Of a DNA stretch of 64,000 nucleotides, positions 1 through 9,805 are shown one piece after another. How positions within the stretch are numbered: position 1 is the first letter of the stretch; each line of letters starts with the position of its first letter. The stretch covers positions 124,001 to 188,000 of the forward strand of contig NC_088318.1 of the NCBI RefSeq assembly GCF_910592395.1, written 5' to 3'. Below the pieces are notes generated by a model, which worked only from the letters and a program-made list of their open reading frames with translations, was not told the origin of the DNA and ran no database searches. The position numbers and the translations under genes were made by a program. Origin of the DNA: Lineus longissimus. Taxonomy: Eukaryota; Nemertea; Pilidiophora; Heteronemertea; Lineidae.

Positions 1-700
1 GTGTGGACGGTTTACCAAATGTGGCCGTCTGATGGAGATGGGCTTGACGGAGGATGGACGTGTAACCATATTCTAGTGGAGGATGGTTTATTTCTCCTCA
101 ACTATGAATATACTCTCAAAAATAGACACGTGGCGTCGATCATTACCATGGGAACAATGCTAAGATGCAAGTCACAGAAGGTTGAATTTATTTGGTGAGG
201 ACAGAAAACTTAGTTGGTGAACATCGCAAAAGAGCCTTCTGCTATAAATTGGAGATGTAAGCTAATAATCACTGTTTGTCGTCCCGTGTGTGTTGACGTG
301 AGATAAAGAACTACTTGGTATGTCTAATCCTCTTTCTGGCATATTGACCCTCAATGTATTGACATTGCTCAGCTTTCAGACAAAGCGAGGCTGCGGAGGC
401 ACTACCACTGGAAGTTCGGTATTGCCGGGTTTCTGGTAGAGAAAGCTTTCTCCGATAGGACTGTAGAATCAAATGTCCACACAAGAATGACTTGCAGATG
501 CCGTAGATAATATTAAGTTATGTTAAGTAGACTGTCGTGTTATCTTGGTCTGCTATAAAGTTGTGATAGGCGAGAATGTGAGGTAATCGGTGGACACGAT
601 AGCACGCGACGCCTGTAGATCCGGTTCAAGCCCAACTACAACTCAGATTTTGCCCAGACCAGTCGTATATTCTTGACGCTTCCAACCCTAACCTGCCAAT
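1..700. other. No gene recognised; 5' flank of the Cys-rich secreted gene
   Basis: No convincing coding exon is visible on either strand. Short open frames here lack splice signals and resemble no family I know. The last part is probably the promoter and 5' UTR of the gene whose start codon is at 701. Confidence 0.4.
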
Positions 701-706
701 ATGAAG
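701..706 (+). CDS. Cys-rich secreted protein, coding exon 1 (start codon plus one codon)
   Basis: Only ATG AAG is coding here, followed directly by a GTAGGT splice donor at 707. Joining it in phase 0 to the exon at 1830 gives Met-Lys followed by a strongly hydrophobic run, a textbook signal-peptide start that the downstream exon lacks alone. The join is inferred from phase and protein sense; a transcript would settle it. Confidence 0.6.
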
Positions 707-1682
707 GTAGGTACAGTTCATTACTTTATCAGACTTGCTTCTTTTGGGCCCAGCTTCGTCCACAGTCCCACAGTAGCGACACTGCTTGTCGATTTAGTTT
801 AGACGCATCTGAGTAATGTTCCGTAGCGAGGATGTCCATGAGAGATTGTCGTCAGTGCCACTTGGGGGGAAAGAGGAGTTCGGAACATCAGTGGTAACAT
901 TATATGTTAACGATGTGGCCTTCTCAAGACCTGGGTGTTAATAGAATAACCCTGACAAGGCCGATCTGAAGTATTAAGCTTGGCTGTCCTTATCCATTTT
1001 CCATTGGCCTTATCGTAGGTAAAATGATGGCTCGCTTTCGATTAGACTGCTTGCGCTAAATAAAAGGTCTAGAGCTTTTGAAAAACGCAAAAATGCACTT
1101 CCTAGTGGTTTTTCATGGAAATCAAAAACCCTTACATGTTTTTAACAAGGTCGGAAATATTTAGGGGTTTGACATTTCATTTCCCTGAAAAACATAATGG
1201 GGGCGTGAAGAGTTTTATACCGCCAAACCCCTTCCTTTAAATACACAGTGTAGTGTGTGCTGGTGACCTTACAAGTCTTACACCACCAATACTAGGATTC
1301 AGTATTGCACATCATCTTGTGAGTGGGGTGAGACGTGGCAGTAGCTTGAAGTGGCAATACTGACAACGATGATGTTGTGTCTTAAAATTAGGGAGAATGG
1401 CAAGTGTGGTGGAATGAGAAGAGAAAGTGTCTCGGTGTTAGTAATAGCTGATGGAAATCCCTTCATGGAAAACATATTCCCCCAGAATCTCACCGGACAA
1501 AGGTCATCATGATGTGCACTTTGAACAAGGTGACACCACCTTACCTTTGGGTGGCGAGTCATGGGCAAGATATCATACCGTTATCGATGCATAGTGATGT
1601 AACAAAAGCGATGTTATCCCAGCAAATCTTGGCGACCTATAGAATCATTATTTCGTGGATTATTTCATGATAATATGTAGAC

Positions 1683-1794
1683 AAAGCTGACGGGCTAGAT
1701 AAACATTACCGAGTAAGGCCGAAGCACATCACGAACATTCCCGAGAGCTCGGCTTCGGCCTTACTCGGGAATGTATATTTGACCCGTCAGCTTT
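1683..1794. repeat. Foldback element in the intron of the Cys-rich gene
   Basis: Two 43-base arms (1683-1725 and 1752-1794) are reverse complements at 38 of 43 positions, separated by 26 bases. The innermost 17 and outermost 12 base pairs are perfect. A second, nested inverted match (1735-1745 with 1764-1774) allows an alternative fold. It sits 35 bases before the splice acceptor of the next exon. It could be a palindromic MITE or a structured intronic RNA. Confidence 0.7.
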
Positions 1795-1829
1795 AAGTGT
1801 GCACTAATCTTCTTCAATCCTTTTTGCAG

Positions 1830-2171
1830 ATCGTATTCATGCTGCTTACCCTAGTGCTTGTGTTGACTGTGGTCAGCGCGAAGAAACCAAGGGGCAACCG
1901 AGGAGGTCACAGGCATCAGATTAGTCCCGCCCAGAAGAAGTGTAAGGGCTGCGTCAAGAAGTGTCTTTACGTCGACCAGAACTCATTCGCCGACTGCATC
2001 AGCGCAGAAGAGGACAACTGCTTCAATCTCTGCACGGAGGCTAAGATGATTCCCTGCCTGGAGTGTATCGACGACTGCAAGAACACTGCCAATGATGACG
2101 GCTCGGAGCGCACCATGAGGTTCTGTATTGGTCGCCAGTCACCTTGCCATCAAACCTGTTACCACTCATAG
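1830..2171 (+). CDS. Small secreted protein with a duplicated six-cysteine motif, exon 2
   Basis: With exon 1 this encodes 115 residues. Residues 1 to about 19 form a hydrophobic signal peptide ending near VVSA. A basic stretch follows, then 12 cysteines in two copies of one spacing: C-x2-C-x3-C-x10-C-x7-C-x3-C and C-x2-C-x3-C-x15-C-x6-C-x3-C. The repeated spacing is seen directly and implies an internal duplication, probably of a small disulfide-bonded helical fold. No transmembrane segment follows, so the product is presumably secreted. The exon starts after a TTTTTGCAG acceptor ending at 1829 and ends with TAG; an AATAAA lies about 425 bases downstream. I do not recognise the family. Secreted Cys-rich proteins of marine invertebrates include mucus, shell-matrix, defence and venom components; nothing here decides among them. 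Confidence 0.75.
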   Translation: MVFMLLTLVLVLTVVSAKKPRGNRGGHRHQISPAQKKCKGCVKKCLYVDQNSFADCISAEEDNCFNLCTEAKMIPCLECIDDCKNTANDDGSERTMRFCIGRQSPCHQTCYHS

Positions 2172-3731
2172 GGCAAAGGTTGCTGGGAGAGACACATGTG
2201 TCTGTATCATGGAGGCCTCTACTGACCATCCAGCGATTCGGACCCAACTAATTAATCAGGGAACAGTATACTTACTAACCTAATTAAACCTACATCTTTC
2301 ACACACAAGACAACACCCAATCAAAATTACTTTTCTTCATTCATATTTGACAATCGGACATTTTATCTCTCAACCTTTTCATCGTGTTCTGCATGTTATA
2401 AGAAAAGAAACGTTTTCTTTCGACACTTAATTCGGAAGCTGTATCAATGACGTCATAGCTGCTGTACTCCGACAAGACCAACTAAACCTTTCTCATATTG
2501 CATGGCTTCTATCGCTTTTGTATGTACTATCATGGTCGTGATAGTTAAAAATAATGTGAACGGGCATTTTGTGTTATTTCTGTCAAATACTTTTGAATAA
2601 AGGTTTCTAGTGTTCAAAGAAGGCCTTCTCAAGTTATTCAAGCACGTGATTTCTATTCGTACTCATATCTGCGAGAGACTTGTGTACATGCTAATGATCA
2701 TTGTACTCCCAGGTTCGTTGTCGACTGGTCTTTCCCTGATAATTATTTGGCCAATCATCATGTGGAATGACAGGAACAATGCGTACAAAGGAAGCCACTC
2801 AGTCGTCACCAGTCAAGGCTTTCGTTAATCAGCTGTTAAGCTGTTGTTCAGTGTGATCACCTCCTTGGAGAGGTCATGGTAAACAACGATGGAAAGACCT
2901 TCGTGTATGGATTTGTCTGTCAATGCACTTATACCACAGCAATGATCGCCTGTCGGTCTCTTGTTCTTGATAGGGACGCTTACATCATCCTTTTGTTCCA
3001 GATAGGAAAGAAGGGGGCGAGGTGTGAATTGTTCTGTCATTCGTGTTTCTTGTACATCATACATGGCAGACATTAAAGTACATTTTTGTATAGTGGGTGT
3101 TTTTTCACAATTTTGGGGTAAATGAATCAACACATCGACAAGTCAGGATGACGTTAGCCCACTGAAAGAGACTTGGATCCGCTCAACATCGAGCCTATTT
3201 GCGCCCTCGAAAAAGGCCAGAACGAAAATTTGAAGAACAATAATAGTTGGCCAAATTACAAAAAGCAAAACCCTTTGCATATTTGTGGGAAAAAACATTA
3301 AAACTCCCCGCCTATATTGGACCGCTGATACCCTATCCAATCCTTGCCTCTTGGTAGAAAGCCAGTGAAATTCCATTAGAACACAACCAAAAACATGACG
3401 GTCACTGTCTATTGCATGTACAACATTTATTAGAAATATTTACAGATTCCTCTCTCCATTAAAAAAATATATTGCACTAAGTTAACAATTCATAGCCTAA
3501 TATTAGCCAGCATCACATTAAAAAGATCATTTGTATGATTCCTCTTCAGAATTCCTGCTACACAATAGCCTAACCGTACATAAACTGATTGATTGATACT
3601 GACTGAGCCTCGGCATTTGTACCTCGGGATTAGGACACTTGTACCCCGGGATTAGGACACATTCGAACATTATATAACTTCTCCTTGAATGAAACTGGAT
3701 GTCGTCCTGTCATGCCTGTAGATCTTGATTA
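2172..3731. other. 3' UTR of the Cys-rich gene, then no gene recognised
   Basis: AATAAA at 2596-2601 is a plausible polyadenylation signal for the upstream gene. The rest holds only short open frames without splice signals or recognisable domains. A short direct repeat of a GGGATTAGGACAC-type motif occurs near 3625-3660. Confidence 0.4.
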
Positions 3732-4175
3732 CGCCCGCAGCACACTAGCCGCCAACTTTGGCGACAAGAAGCGTTCAGCTGACGCCTCTCGACGCCGAAG
3801 TTGGCGGCCAGTGGATCCCGGTCAGAGCACACCTGCCCAGAATCGGCGTCCAGTAACGTCTTTTCCGCCACTTTAGGCTGCCATTTTGAAATCATGAGAC
3901 ATCAAGACGCATACTGATTGGCCATAGTCTCGCCGCCAACGCCAATTCAGGCGGCAATCCGTAGCACACCTGGCTTCTTCTTGCGTTCAAACGCGGCGAC
4001 ACGCTTCAAAAATCAAACATGTTAGACATTTGGCGTTTAGTTGCGGCGAGTGGCGGCAAGTCGCGTTCGCCGACGCCGTTCGTAGCAGACTAGGGATTTT
4101 TCAGGCGTTCAGGACTCTTGCGGCATAAAACGCCATTGAACGCCGAAGTTGGCGGCTAGTGTGCCGCTGCGGGCT
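3732..4175. mobile_element. MITE-like element with long terminal inverted repeats
   Basis: The ends are inverted repeats of about 31-34 bases. The left begins GCCCGCAGC and runs through the bases ACACTAGCCGCCAACTT; the right arm is the same in reverse complement with a 3-base insertion. TTA flanks both ends (3729-3731 and 4176-4178), fitting a 3-bp target duplication as in PIF/Harbinger elements. The interior has further GGCG/CGCC-rich inverted motifs and no transposase frame, so it would be non-autonomous. The superfamily is inferred from the TSD only. Confidence 0.6.
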
Positions 4176-4260
4176 TTAGAAATGAACCACCGCAGTTTGT
4201 TCACAGGCTGGGCAAGTCTTTCCAGCAGTTTCAAAATGGTAATTCTAAAATTTGTCTTCG

Positions 4261-4455
4261 TTATTCCGTGAAGGCGAATGTAGTGATGATGATATTGACT
4301 ATGGTCGTCCCGAAGGCTAATCCATTGGCCATGCCGGTCAGCCGTGACGCCTGTCGTATCTTAGCGTTTCTCCTTTTGATTTGGTCTTCCTCGTTCTCGT
4401 GGTCCGCGTCGTCGGCGTAGTCCACATTCTCGGGCGAGAACACTTTTGCCTTGGA
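4261..4455 (-). CDS. Ninjurin, exon 3 (C-terminal)
   Basis: This terminal exon follows an ATATTTTCAG acceptor and joins exon 2 in phase 0. It encodes an acidic then basic linker (residues about 90-117, rich in Asp and Glu, then KRRN) and the second hydrophobic segment, ending FAFTE and a TAA stop. The start of the exon reads SKAKVFSP; the linker is more acidic than I expect for vertebrate ninjurins. Confidence 0.85.
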   Translation of the reverse strand, partial: SKAKVFSPENVDYADDADHENEEDQIKRRNAKIRQASRLTGMANGLAFGTTIVNIIITTFAFTE

Positions 4456-5410
4456 CTGAAAATATCACACAAGAAGTCTTATAAAAACAAATGCTTTTAG
4501 AGGTGATACATCAAATGTGCTTTTAAAACTTTAGCGGAATACTTATAAGGACTTCGCAGTCATTCAGCTGCGTCCTCAATGACCATCTCTACTACGCCAT
4601 CCTGGCACCAGTTGTTTCTAATATGCTCCACCTCTCGATATTTCATGACGTAGGAGTAAAAAGGCCTGATCTCAGGATGCTTCTACGCATGCCTGATGAT
4701 CGCATTAGGTTGAATATACATGTACATGTACATTCTCTTTCGGGGGACTAGCCTTTTATAGCACCCCCGCCCCCCCCCCCTCGAGTGACAACTCTGGGTT
4801 GGTACATGTATACCGGACAATCCAATAACTCCTCTTGGGAATGGTAGGACTGAAGTGTCGCTAGTTTTGCAAGGACAAACATCCACAGAAAGCCTTCATG
4901 CAAACAATGCAATGGGTCATGATAAAAGTGTAGCTTGTCGTGGCGAAGAAAGGTTAGCCGAGTGGAAGGAGTTAAAACTTTGTAGTAGGTCTTTATGGTG
5001 GTCTTGTTCAGGGAACTAGGGCCTTTATCCTGTCAGTTTGCTCGCCAAGCCGTTTGGATGACTTGCAATGACTGTCACTGCACTTAATACTTTTCTGGTG
5101 CATATAAATTCACGGTCATTACACAACTAGAAAGGGCAAGGTTAAGGTTTAATGAGAACTTGTTCCTTCCAGCATAACCCATAAGCATAAAGCATAACCG
5201 ATAAGTATAGCATTTAGCGACTTAGATCAGTCGGTAACCAATTCAGCTGCAAAATATCCTCGGTAAACATACCGAGCTACTGGCGTTAATGACCATTTTG
5301 CAGGAGGAGACTCTAGGATTGGTGTTTACCGCCGGTATGTCAGCATGTCAGAAAAGGAAATGGTATGTACTGACAGGAGAGGGAGGGGAAGAATAATACA
5401 CATCACTTAC
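4456..5410 (-). other. Ninjurin intron 2
   Basis: The intron is bounded by a GTAAGT donor and an ATATTTTCAG acceptor on the minus strand. It contains a cytosine run near 4767-4780 and simple ATGTAC repeats near 4718-4733. No other gene is seen. Confidence 0.6.
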
Positions 5411-5573
5411 CACAACATGCATGATGCTTTTACTGACCAACTGCATGAGGATGGACACGGCCAGCAGGGAAATGAGCAGGAGACGCAGCTCGTACTCATT
5501 GAAGAAGTCCTCGGTAAAGATCAGCGTCTTTAACTGGGCGAGATTACTCGTCAGCAGCGAGAGATTCTGCATC
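5411..5573 (-). CDS. Ninjurin, exon 2 (amphipathic helix and first membrane segment)
   Basis: The three exons (6371-6474, 5411-5573, 4261-4455) join in matching phases to 153 residues, the normal ninjurin length. Ninjurins are small plasma-membrane proteins with two membrane helices; NINJ1 oligomerises to rupture the plasma membrane in lytic cell death and was first described as an adhesion molecule. This exon carries the diagnostic SNLAQLK region of the amphipathic helix and the first hydrophobic segment (about residues 61-84). The donor is GTAAGT and the acceptor is CCAG. Identity to ninjurin is by recognition of overall order and motifs; whether it is NINJ1- or NINJ2-like cannot be decided, and invertebrate copies usually predate that split. 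Confidence 0.88.
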
Positions 5574-5923
5574 CTGGAACGTAATTAGCAACATTAAGTG
5601 TTTCCTTTTGATGAAAGTCAATGCTGCTCGAAGGCTGTCGGCAGCAGCAATCATCTTTTAGCTATTATTTTAGCACATTTATAAACTATAATAGCATTTA
5701 ATTCAAACGCTTTAAACGTCTTGCCATCTACCGTAAGTAATCATCATAGTCTTCCAATAAAAAGGCAACCCTCGTGAAAACAAAGGCCCTTAGACTTTTC
5801 AATATCCTTTAAGAGTTTGTCGGCAAGCACAAATATCCCACCCCAAAATTTTTTTGCGGAAAAAAGGAAACTCTTGCTGTCTCCTTTTTCTTCGAAGAAA
5901 ATCTAATATGTTGCCCACCACAC

Positions 5924-6013
5924 TCAGGCTGAATACTACTAGCCCGTAGGCATCATATCGTCATTACACCACAGGCTGAATACTACTCTGAAGCCCGTAG
6001 GCATCATATCGTC
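5924..6013. repeat. Local direct duplication of about 40-45 bp in ninjurin intron 1
   Basis: The sequence CAGGCTGAATACTACT followed by GCCCGTAGGCATCATATCGTC occurs at about 5924-5962 and again at 5970-6013, with a 4-base insertion in the second copy. Confidence 0.7.
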
Positions 6014-6119
6014 TACAGAATGACCAATCTTATAACGAGAAATAGCTGGGGGAAGATTCTGCGAAAAGTTCTGAAAAAGTTGCGGAGACTAAAACACTAA
6101 GATGTGTCCAAATAAGAAA

Positions 6120-6191
6120 TGCGCTAGCCGGGAATCGAACCCGGATCTAATGCTTGGAAGGCATCAATGCTAACCCTCACACCACCAGCGC
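6120..6191 (-). tRNA. tRNA-Gly (UCC), possibly degenerate
   Basis: The minus strand folds as a 72-base tRNA with a 7-bp acceptor stem (one G-U), a TTCGATT T-loop and the anticodon loop CTTCCAA, giving anticodon TCC. Two bases in the D-loop region differ from the other two copies in this window. One replaces the invariant A14 with G, which should weaken both the internal A-box promoter and the tertiary U8-A14 contact. It also lacks a T-run of four or more directly after the 3' end (the first TTTT is about 26 bases on). It lies in intron 1 of ninjurin on the same strand. It may be a decaying copy. Confidence 0.75.
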
Positions 6192-6370
6192 ATTGGTGAC
6201 GGAACTGCGAATAGACTTCGCTGAAAGGTTCTTTGACCAGTTCAACTTTGGTGTTAAATTGAGTTTGTTACAGAATCGTCCAATACCTCCACCAAGCTGG
6301 TGAAACAGTGTCGGAGGTCTGCCGAAATGTAAATTGTATCTCTCGTAACATGCAAGGATTGTCCACTCAC

Positions 6371-6474
6371 CCCGCATTGTTCTGCTGGCTGGCGGCGAAC
6401 CCCTGAGTATCTGGTTTCTTCTTCTTCAGCGGCTTCCTGCCCTTGCCTCTAGCTTCCACATCCGCCACACTCAT
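6371..6474 (-). CDS. Ninjurin, exon 1 (N-terminal)
   Basis: The exon starts at the ATG at 6474-6472 and encodes a 34-codon Lys-rich cytosolic-type N-terminus (GRKPLKKKKPDTQGF), ending in phase 2 at a GTGAGT donor. The split Gly codon is completed by the first base of exon 2. No signal peptide is present, as expected for ninjurin. Confidence 0.82.
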
Positions 6475-6658
6475 GGTGATACCTGGCTGCTAGTATGGAT
6501 ATATAGCACCCAAACTGTGTGTCCTTAGTATTATTCCTGCAAGTAACATGATAATATGGCTGTAGAGACCACCAGAGCCCAATGAATTCCAACTGCAGCG
6601 ACATTGCCTCATAAACAGTGGTGGATCTTGCCAAATATGTCAGAGCCAATCACACTCG

Positions 6659-6865
6659 AATCAGAAAGACCTGGCTATACTACAGAACCAGGCCTATGTC
6701 TCCAAAAGACTTGGCTATACAACAGAACCAGGCCTATGTCTCCAATGGACATGGCTATACTACAGAACCAGGCCTATGTCTCCAAAAGACCTGGCTATAC
6801 GACAGAACCAGACCTATGTCTCTGTAGACCTAGCTTTAATACAGAACCGGCCATTGTCTCTGTCG
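6659..6865. repeat. 40-bp tandem repeat, about five copies
   Basis: A unit containing CTGGCTATACTACAGAACCA and GGCCTATGTCTCC recurs at 40-base spacing (unit marks at 6671, 6711, 6751, 6791, 6831), the last copy diverged. Overlapping open frames here are a by-product of the repetition. Confidence 0.85.
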
Positions 6866-8067
6866 TCTCATGTTACTCCCTTGATTCCCAGAGCTTGTCT
6901 CCAGTGGTGCATCGTATGGCGATGTGACGAGTCTCCCGTTGTCCCAGAGTGGGCACTTCTGGAGCACATGTTCTGGTGTTTGATCAGTTTAGCCTATATT
7001 TGCAGCGAATGTCACTCAGAAGATGTCACTAAATTACCTACCCATCCAGTGATACAGATTCTTGATCCAAAAAGGCATAAACCCCTCAACCCCTTCCTTG
7101 CTGTCCACCTAGTTTAGCCTTTTTTCTTATTCCTGTTCCTGATCAAGCTACCTCTGGCAATCAGCATATACATGTATTAAATGTCTTGTACCTACGTACC
7201 TCTAGGCCTAGTGTTCTAATACGCCCTCTGACCAAGTACATGTAAATGATCACTTTGCTTGACCATTCCAAAGGCTTATTTGGGGCCTGTATATACTTGG
7301 TCAGGTAATAATGCCCAATTCTTCAAAACTAGAAGGCCTTTTAACATTATTATCATACCAGGCACATGCAAGCCCAAGCACATGTCAACAACTCAAATAC
7401 GCAGCTATCTTTAAAGAGAAACTGTCTGTTGAGGCCTTATTTTGGGTTAATGGGGGTTGGCGGAGGGGGGGGGGGGACGCTGGCTAGAGATTTTTAAAAG
7501 AAACAATGAACGAACATGAAGAAAACATAATAAAGGTTTAAAATGACCACTGTCTTTATTTCTATGAATTGATTAGCATTTTCTATTCGTCTATGATACA
7601 CATGTTGACATTTGCCGTGGACAATCCCATGAGCCTTGCTTTGATTACACGTATTTTTTATCATTTACCAACAGAACACTTATACAATGGGGACGAGTAA
7701 TCATTTAGATGAAGTCAGTTCTGGCCAATACAATGACATGGGTTGTGCTCTGTGCCATCATCACGGGGGAGGGGGACAATCGAATGAATAAACTGTCATG
7801 AGGCACATTGGACTCGCCCAAATCTTTTTTCAAACGAATCTTAGAGGGGTGAAATGTTCCTTACACCCCTCAATTTCACCAGTCACCAAAGATCGGGCTG
7901 GTCTATTGCTATCTATTCCCCATACGAACGTATCGAGTGGGCTCCGTGATCAAAGATTCTACTGAAAGGTTCTTTGTTGTCTATCTATGTCTAGTCGTGA
8001 GCCTCCTATAGGGTATCTGCTGAAACTTTAAAAAGCTTCATTCGGACGCGTTGATTCTGTGGGCATC
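6866..8067. other. Intergenic; no gene recognised
   Basis: The interval contains a guanine run near 7466-7476 and a minus-strand AATAAA at 7560-7555 that could end the peptide gene starting at 9152. No coding exon is supported. Confidence 0.4.
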
Positions 8068-8126
8068 CTAGGCATTGACTTCTCTTCGCCTTCGATTCTG
8101 AGGCGGTTTCGGGAGGTTGGCGTTTC
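8068..8126 (-). CDS. Secreted peptide precursor, exon 3
   Basis: The exon follows an ATTGCAG acceptor and completes a Gly codon split with exon 2. It encodes a short Asn/Pro-rich tail with a four-arginine run at residues 73-76, then EVNA and a TAG stop. RRRR followed by Glu is a candidate furin or prohormone-convertase site. Confidence 0.55.
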
Positions 8127-8379
8127 CTGCAATCGACAATTCGGAGTTAAAACAATTCAAAATACATGTACAGCGGCAGGCTGGTAGTCAGGTTTGGTGA
8201 GGACATGCGTATTTGAAAGAAAGTGCTCAAAGTAGAAGTTTGGCAGTTATTGATCGATGCAGAGCTTTATCCTCTATAAAGTGCACTTTGTGTCTGTGAA
8301 AATGTTTCCAACTCCTTCTTGTTCCATCAACAATAGGCCTACCTAGTCCTGACCATTTAGGGAAACAATGCATTCTCAC

Positions 8380-8506
8380 CGTTCACTAATGTCCCCATAT
8401 CTACTTTACCCCCTTTGTCTGGGATGACCTGCTGACCAGGCTGGGCGACTTTGGTCAGTTTAGGGGGATCAGATGGTGGCGGGCCGAGTCCATCTCCTTT
8501 GGTACT
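8380..8506 (-). CDS. Secreted peptide precursor, exon 2
   Basis: Joined to 9096-9152 and 8068-8126, this gives an 80-residue protein with a signal peptide and no cysteine. The exon supplies residues 20-61: a Gly/Pro/Lys-rich segment (GLGPPPSDPPKLTK and onward) with no predicted fold. Both splice sites are good: a long T-rich tract ending TATTCAG, and a GTGAGA donor leaving phase 1. Length, signal peptide, low complexity and a terminal polybasic site resemble neuropeptide or other processed secreted peptide precursors. I do not recognise the family. No amidation Gly precedes the RRRR site, so a classical amidated peptide is not evident. Confidence 0.55.
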
Positions 8507-8573
8507 CTGAATAGAAAAAAACACAACGGAGTCGATGTCAGCCGATATCAAACAAATTAGAACCTGGTGACAG

Positions 8574-8962
8574 ATGAGAAGATCTGCTGACTGAGCTGTT
8601 TGTGAAAGGTCCTTGGCCGTTTGAGAAGATGAAGATGGAGAGCTAGCAGCAGAACTGCGGGAGATCTGCTGATAGAGCTGCTAGTCCACCTCCAGGAGAG
8701 CGAAAGGACCGTGTGAAATAAGACCAGGTCCTTGGCCGTTTGAGAAGATGAAGATGGAGAGCTAGCAGCAGAACTGCGGGAGATCTGCTGATAGAGCTGC
8801 TAGTCCACCTCCAGGAGAGCGAAAGGACCGTGTGAAATAAGACCAGGTCCTTGGCCGTTTGAGAAGATGAAGATGGAGAGCTAGCAGCAGAACTGCGGGA
8901 GATCTGCTGATAGAGTTCGGAGTGCATTCCAAGAAGATGGCGAATGGACCGAGTAAAACAAT
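8574..8962. repeat. 119-bp tandem repeat, about three copies
   Basis: A 119-base unit (GAGAAGATGAAGATGGAG begins copies at 8623, 8742 and 8861) lies in intron 1 of the secreted-peptide gene, with diverged partial copies at both edges. Copies two and three are nearly identical, suggesting recent expansion. The minus-strand open frames through it lack splice support. Confidence 0.85.
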
Positions 8963-9095
8963 ACCTGGTCCTTGGTCAGATAAAGGTAACAGTGATAAAG
9001 CGAATGAGTTCGAAACAAGCGTGTTACCGATAGAGATGTTATGTTGCTCTCTCTAAAGTTAAAATAGATAAACATCAAAGTGTGATTCAGCTTAC

Positions 9096-9152
9096 GTAAG
9101 TGAGCCCAGATATCAAGAGGAAGGCAACGAAAAGGTTGACTTTCATGTCCAT
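9096..9152 (-). CDS. Secreted peptide precursor, exon 1 (signal peptide)
   Basis: The exon is exactly 19 codons from the ATG at 9152 to a GTAAGC donor: Met-Asp-Met-Lys, then a hydrophobic core (VNLFVAFLLISGL) ending Thr-Tyr. This is a typical signal peptide. A second in-frame ATG at 9146 could also be used. A longer frame on the same strand here is an overlapping shadow. Confidence 0.6.
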
Positions 9153-9805
9153 CTTCGTGTTGTCGGTCACTGTCCGGGGGTGAACGGTGTTTATCAGCTG
9201 GGATCTTGAGGAAGAACTGGTCAACTTCGGCACTCGGCTGCTTTAAACCTGCCAAAGGATACGTCAGCTGTTTATCTAAAATTCTTGTCCTATTTTGATG
9301 CTATTTATTTGGAACAAAGGTTTCAGGAATATAAACTTGTGGAATTTGTGTATTGTGATTTAATCCCATTATACGGATAAATCGGCTTAAGAAATCTTAA
9401 AATTCAAAATTTTGGTGGATAAAGGCTGGAATTCTGATCTTCGAATGGAATTAAAGAAAAATTTTACAGATTGTCACTGAATAGACATTAAGTAAGAAAA
9501 AAACTTTAACATATTTCAAATTGTTCATAAAACATTATATCTACACAGACATTACGTTTACACGACGTATTTCAGAAATGTTGTGACATGTCTCAACTGG
9601 TTGTGACTGCAGGCCCACTCCCGTCTGAAATATGAGTGCGTCTTGTTGGTCCGATGTTGGGTACAAGGATCAACATCACAGTCCGGGGACTGATGTACCG
9701 GTGAAGTACACTGAGGACCTCTGGTTGGCCAATATGTCGGGACATTATTTCAAAACTACTGCCTAAGAAAGTGGTGAATAACTACGATATATCAGTGTGG
9801 CAACG
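9153..9805. other. Intergenic; no gene recognised
   Basis: This includes the likely 5' UTR of the peptide gene and an AT-rich stretch (9300-9560). No further exon or RNA gene is seen. Confidence 0.4.

Noticed and set aside
2825-3376. Overlapping open frames on both strands, one with a hydrophobic segment
   Set aside because: No splice signals, no family resemblance and competing frames on both strands suggest chance.
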